Shown here piece after piece: positions 63,890 to 64,000 of a DNA stretch of 64,000 bases. The position numbers and the translations under genes are program-made. The notes under the pieces were generated by a model that was not told where the DNA came from, made no database searches, and worked only from the letters and a program-made list of their open reading frames with translations. Position 1 is the first letter of the stretch; each line of letters opens with the position of its first letter. Source of the stretch: Lachnospiraceae bacterium UBA7086. GTDB taxonomy: Bacteria; Bacillota; Clostridia; Lachnospirales; Lachnospiraceae. Location of the stretch: contig DKZA01000039.1 of the NCBI GenBank assembly GCA_002492525.1, positions 86,209-150,208 on the forward strand, read 5' to 3'.

Positions 63890-64000
63890 GAGCCTATTCT
63901 GAATTTTGGTAAACTAATATAATTTTCAATTGATCTTTTGGTAACTATTACCGAAAGTTTCTTAATTATTTCTATAGCTGCAATTTGCGCCGGTCGGCGG

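Noticed and set aside
1..64000. CRISPR arrays, tRNA, rRNA, prophage or insertion sequences
   Set aside because: No regularly spaced repeats, no cloverleaf or rRNA signatures, and no transposase, integrase or phage structural genes were found by reading.

Overview
The window looks like a chromosomal segment of a motile, anaerobic, gut-type Clostridia, most likely a member of the Lachnospiraceae. This rests on [FeFe]-hydrogenase maturation genes, an mreB-flgF-flgG cluster as in Firmicutes, Gram-positive ribosome binding sites (AGGAGG), a Firmicutes-type SOS box, the YjfB motility protein and many LacI-controlled sugar clusters. No rRNA, tRNA, CRISPR array, prophage or insertion sequence was recognised. 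Nearly all genes are on the minus strand; the exceptions are a glycosidase, an ABC-class ATPase and yjfB.

Layout, left to right. 1-9.0 kb: one minus-strand block, read right to left as mreB/mbl, flgF, flgG, a FlgJ-like rod protein, a terminator, then recD2, comF, a YvyF-like flagellar operon protein, two unknown membrane proteins and cdaA (cut by the window edge). 9.2-14.1 kb: a PAP2 phosphatase diverging from a DUF5060/DUF4038/DUF5605 glycosidase and an ABC-class ATPase, then an AT-rich gene for a PBECR4-like nuclease-fold protein behind a structured leader with a terminator. 14.4-20.3 kb: the uvrBA excision-repair operon with a perfect SOS box, and a HigBA-like toxin-antitoxin pair with a large operator palindrome. 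20.6-30.3 kb: a soluble chemotaxis-type signalling protein with a FIST sensor, a small Cys-rich protein, manC, a divisome operon (PucR-like regulator, ftsE, ftsX, EnvC-like M23 hydrolase, S41 protease) and yjfB.

30.3-37.1 kb: the hydrogenase-maturation operon, transcribed TM1266-family regulator, hydE, hydG, hydF, then acyl-ACP thioesterase, a CvfB-like S1 protein and a CPBP protease. 37.3-47.0 kb: sugar cluster A, with an ABC importer lacking its ATPase, GH32 beta-fructosidase, a LacI regulator and two GH13 alpha-glucosidases. 47.2-49.1 kb: an AT-rich anti-phage dCTP deaminase-type gene broken by a one-base frameshift in an A-run, with a small overlapping downstream gene and a long leader. 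49.1-54.4 kb: carB without carA, an AAA_14/DUF4143 ATPase and a small HTH gene. 54.4-64 kb: sugar cluster B, with two LacI regulators, two different GH31 enzymes and a second ABC importer; a 15-bp operator is shared by its two promoters.

The most interesting parts are the frameshifted dCTP deaminase defence locus with its leader and small partner, the PBECR4 gene behind an attenuator-like RNA (a possible RNA-controlled toxin), and several large intergenic hairpins. All functional names come from motif reading and memory of protein families; no database search was run.
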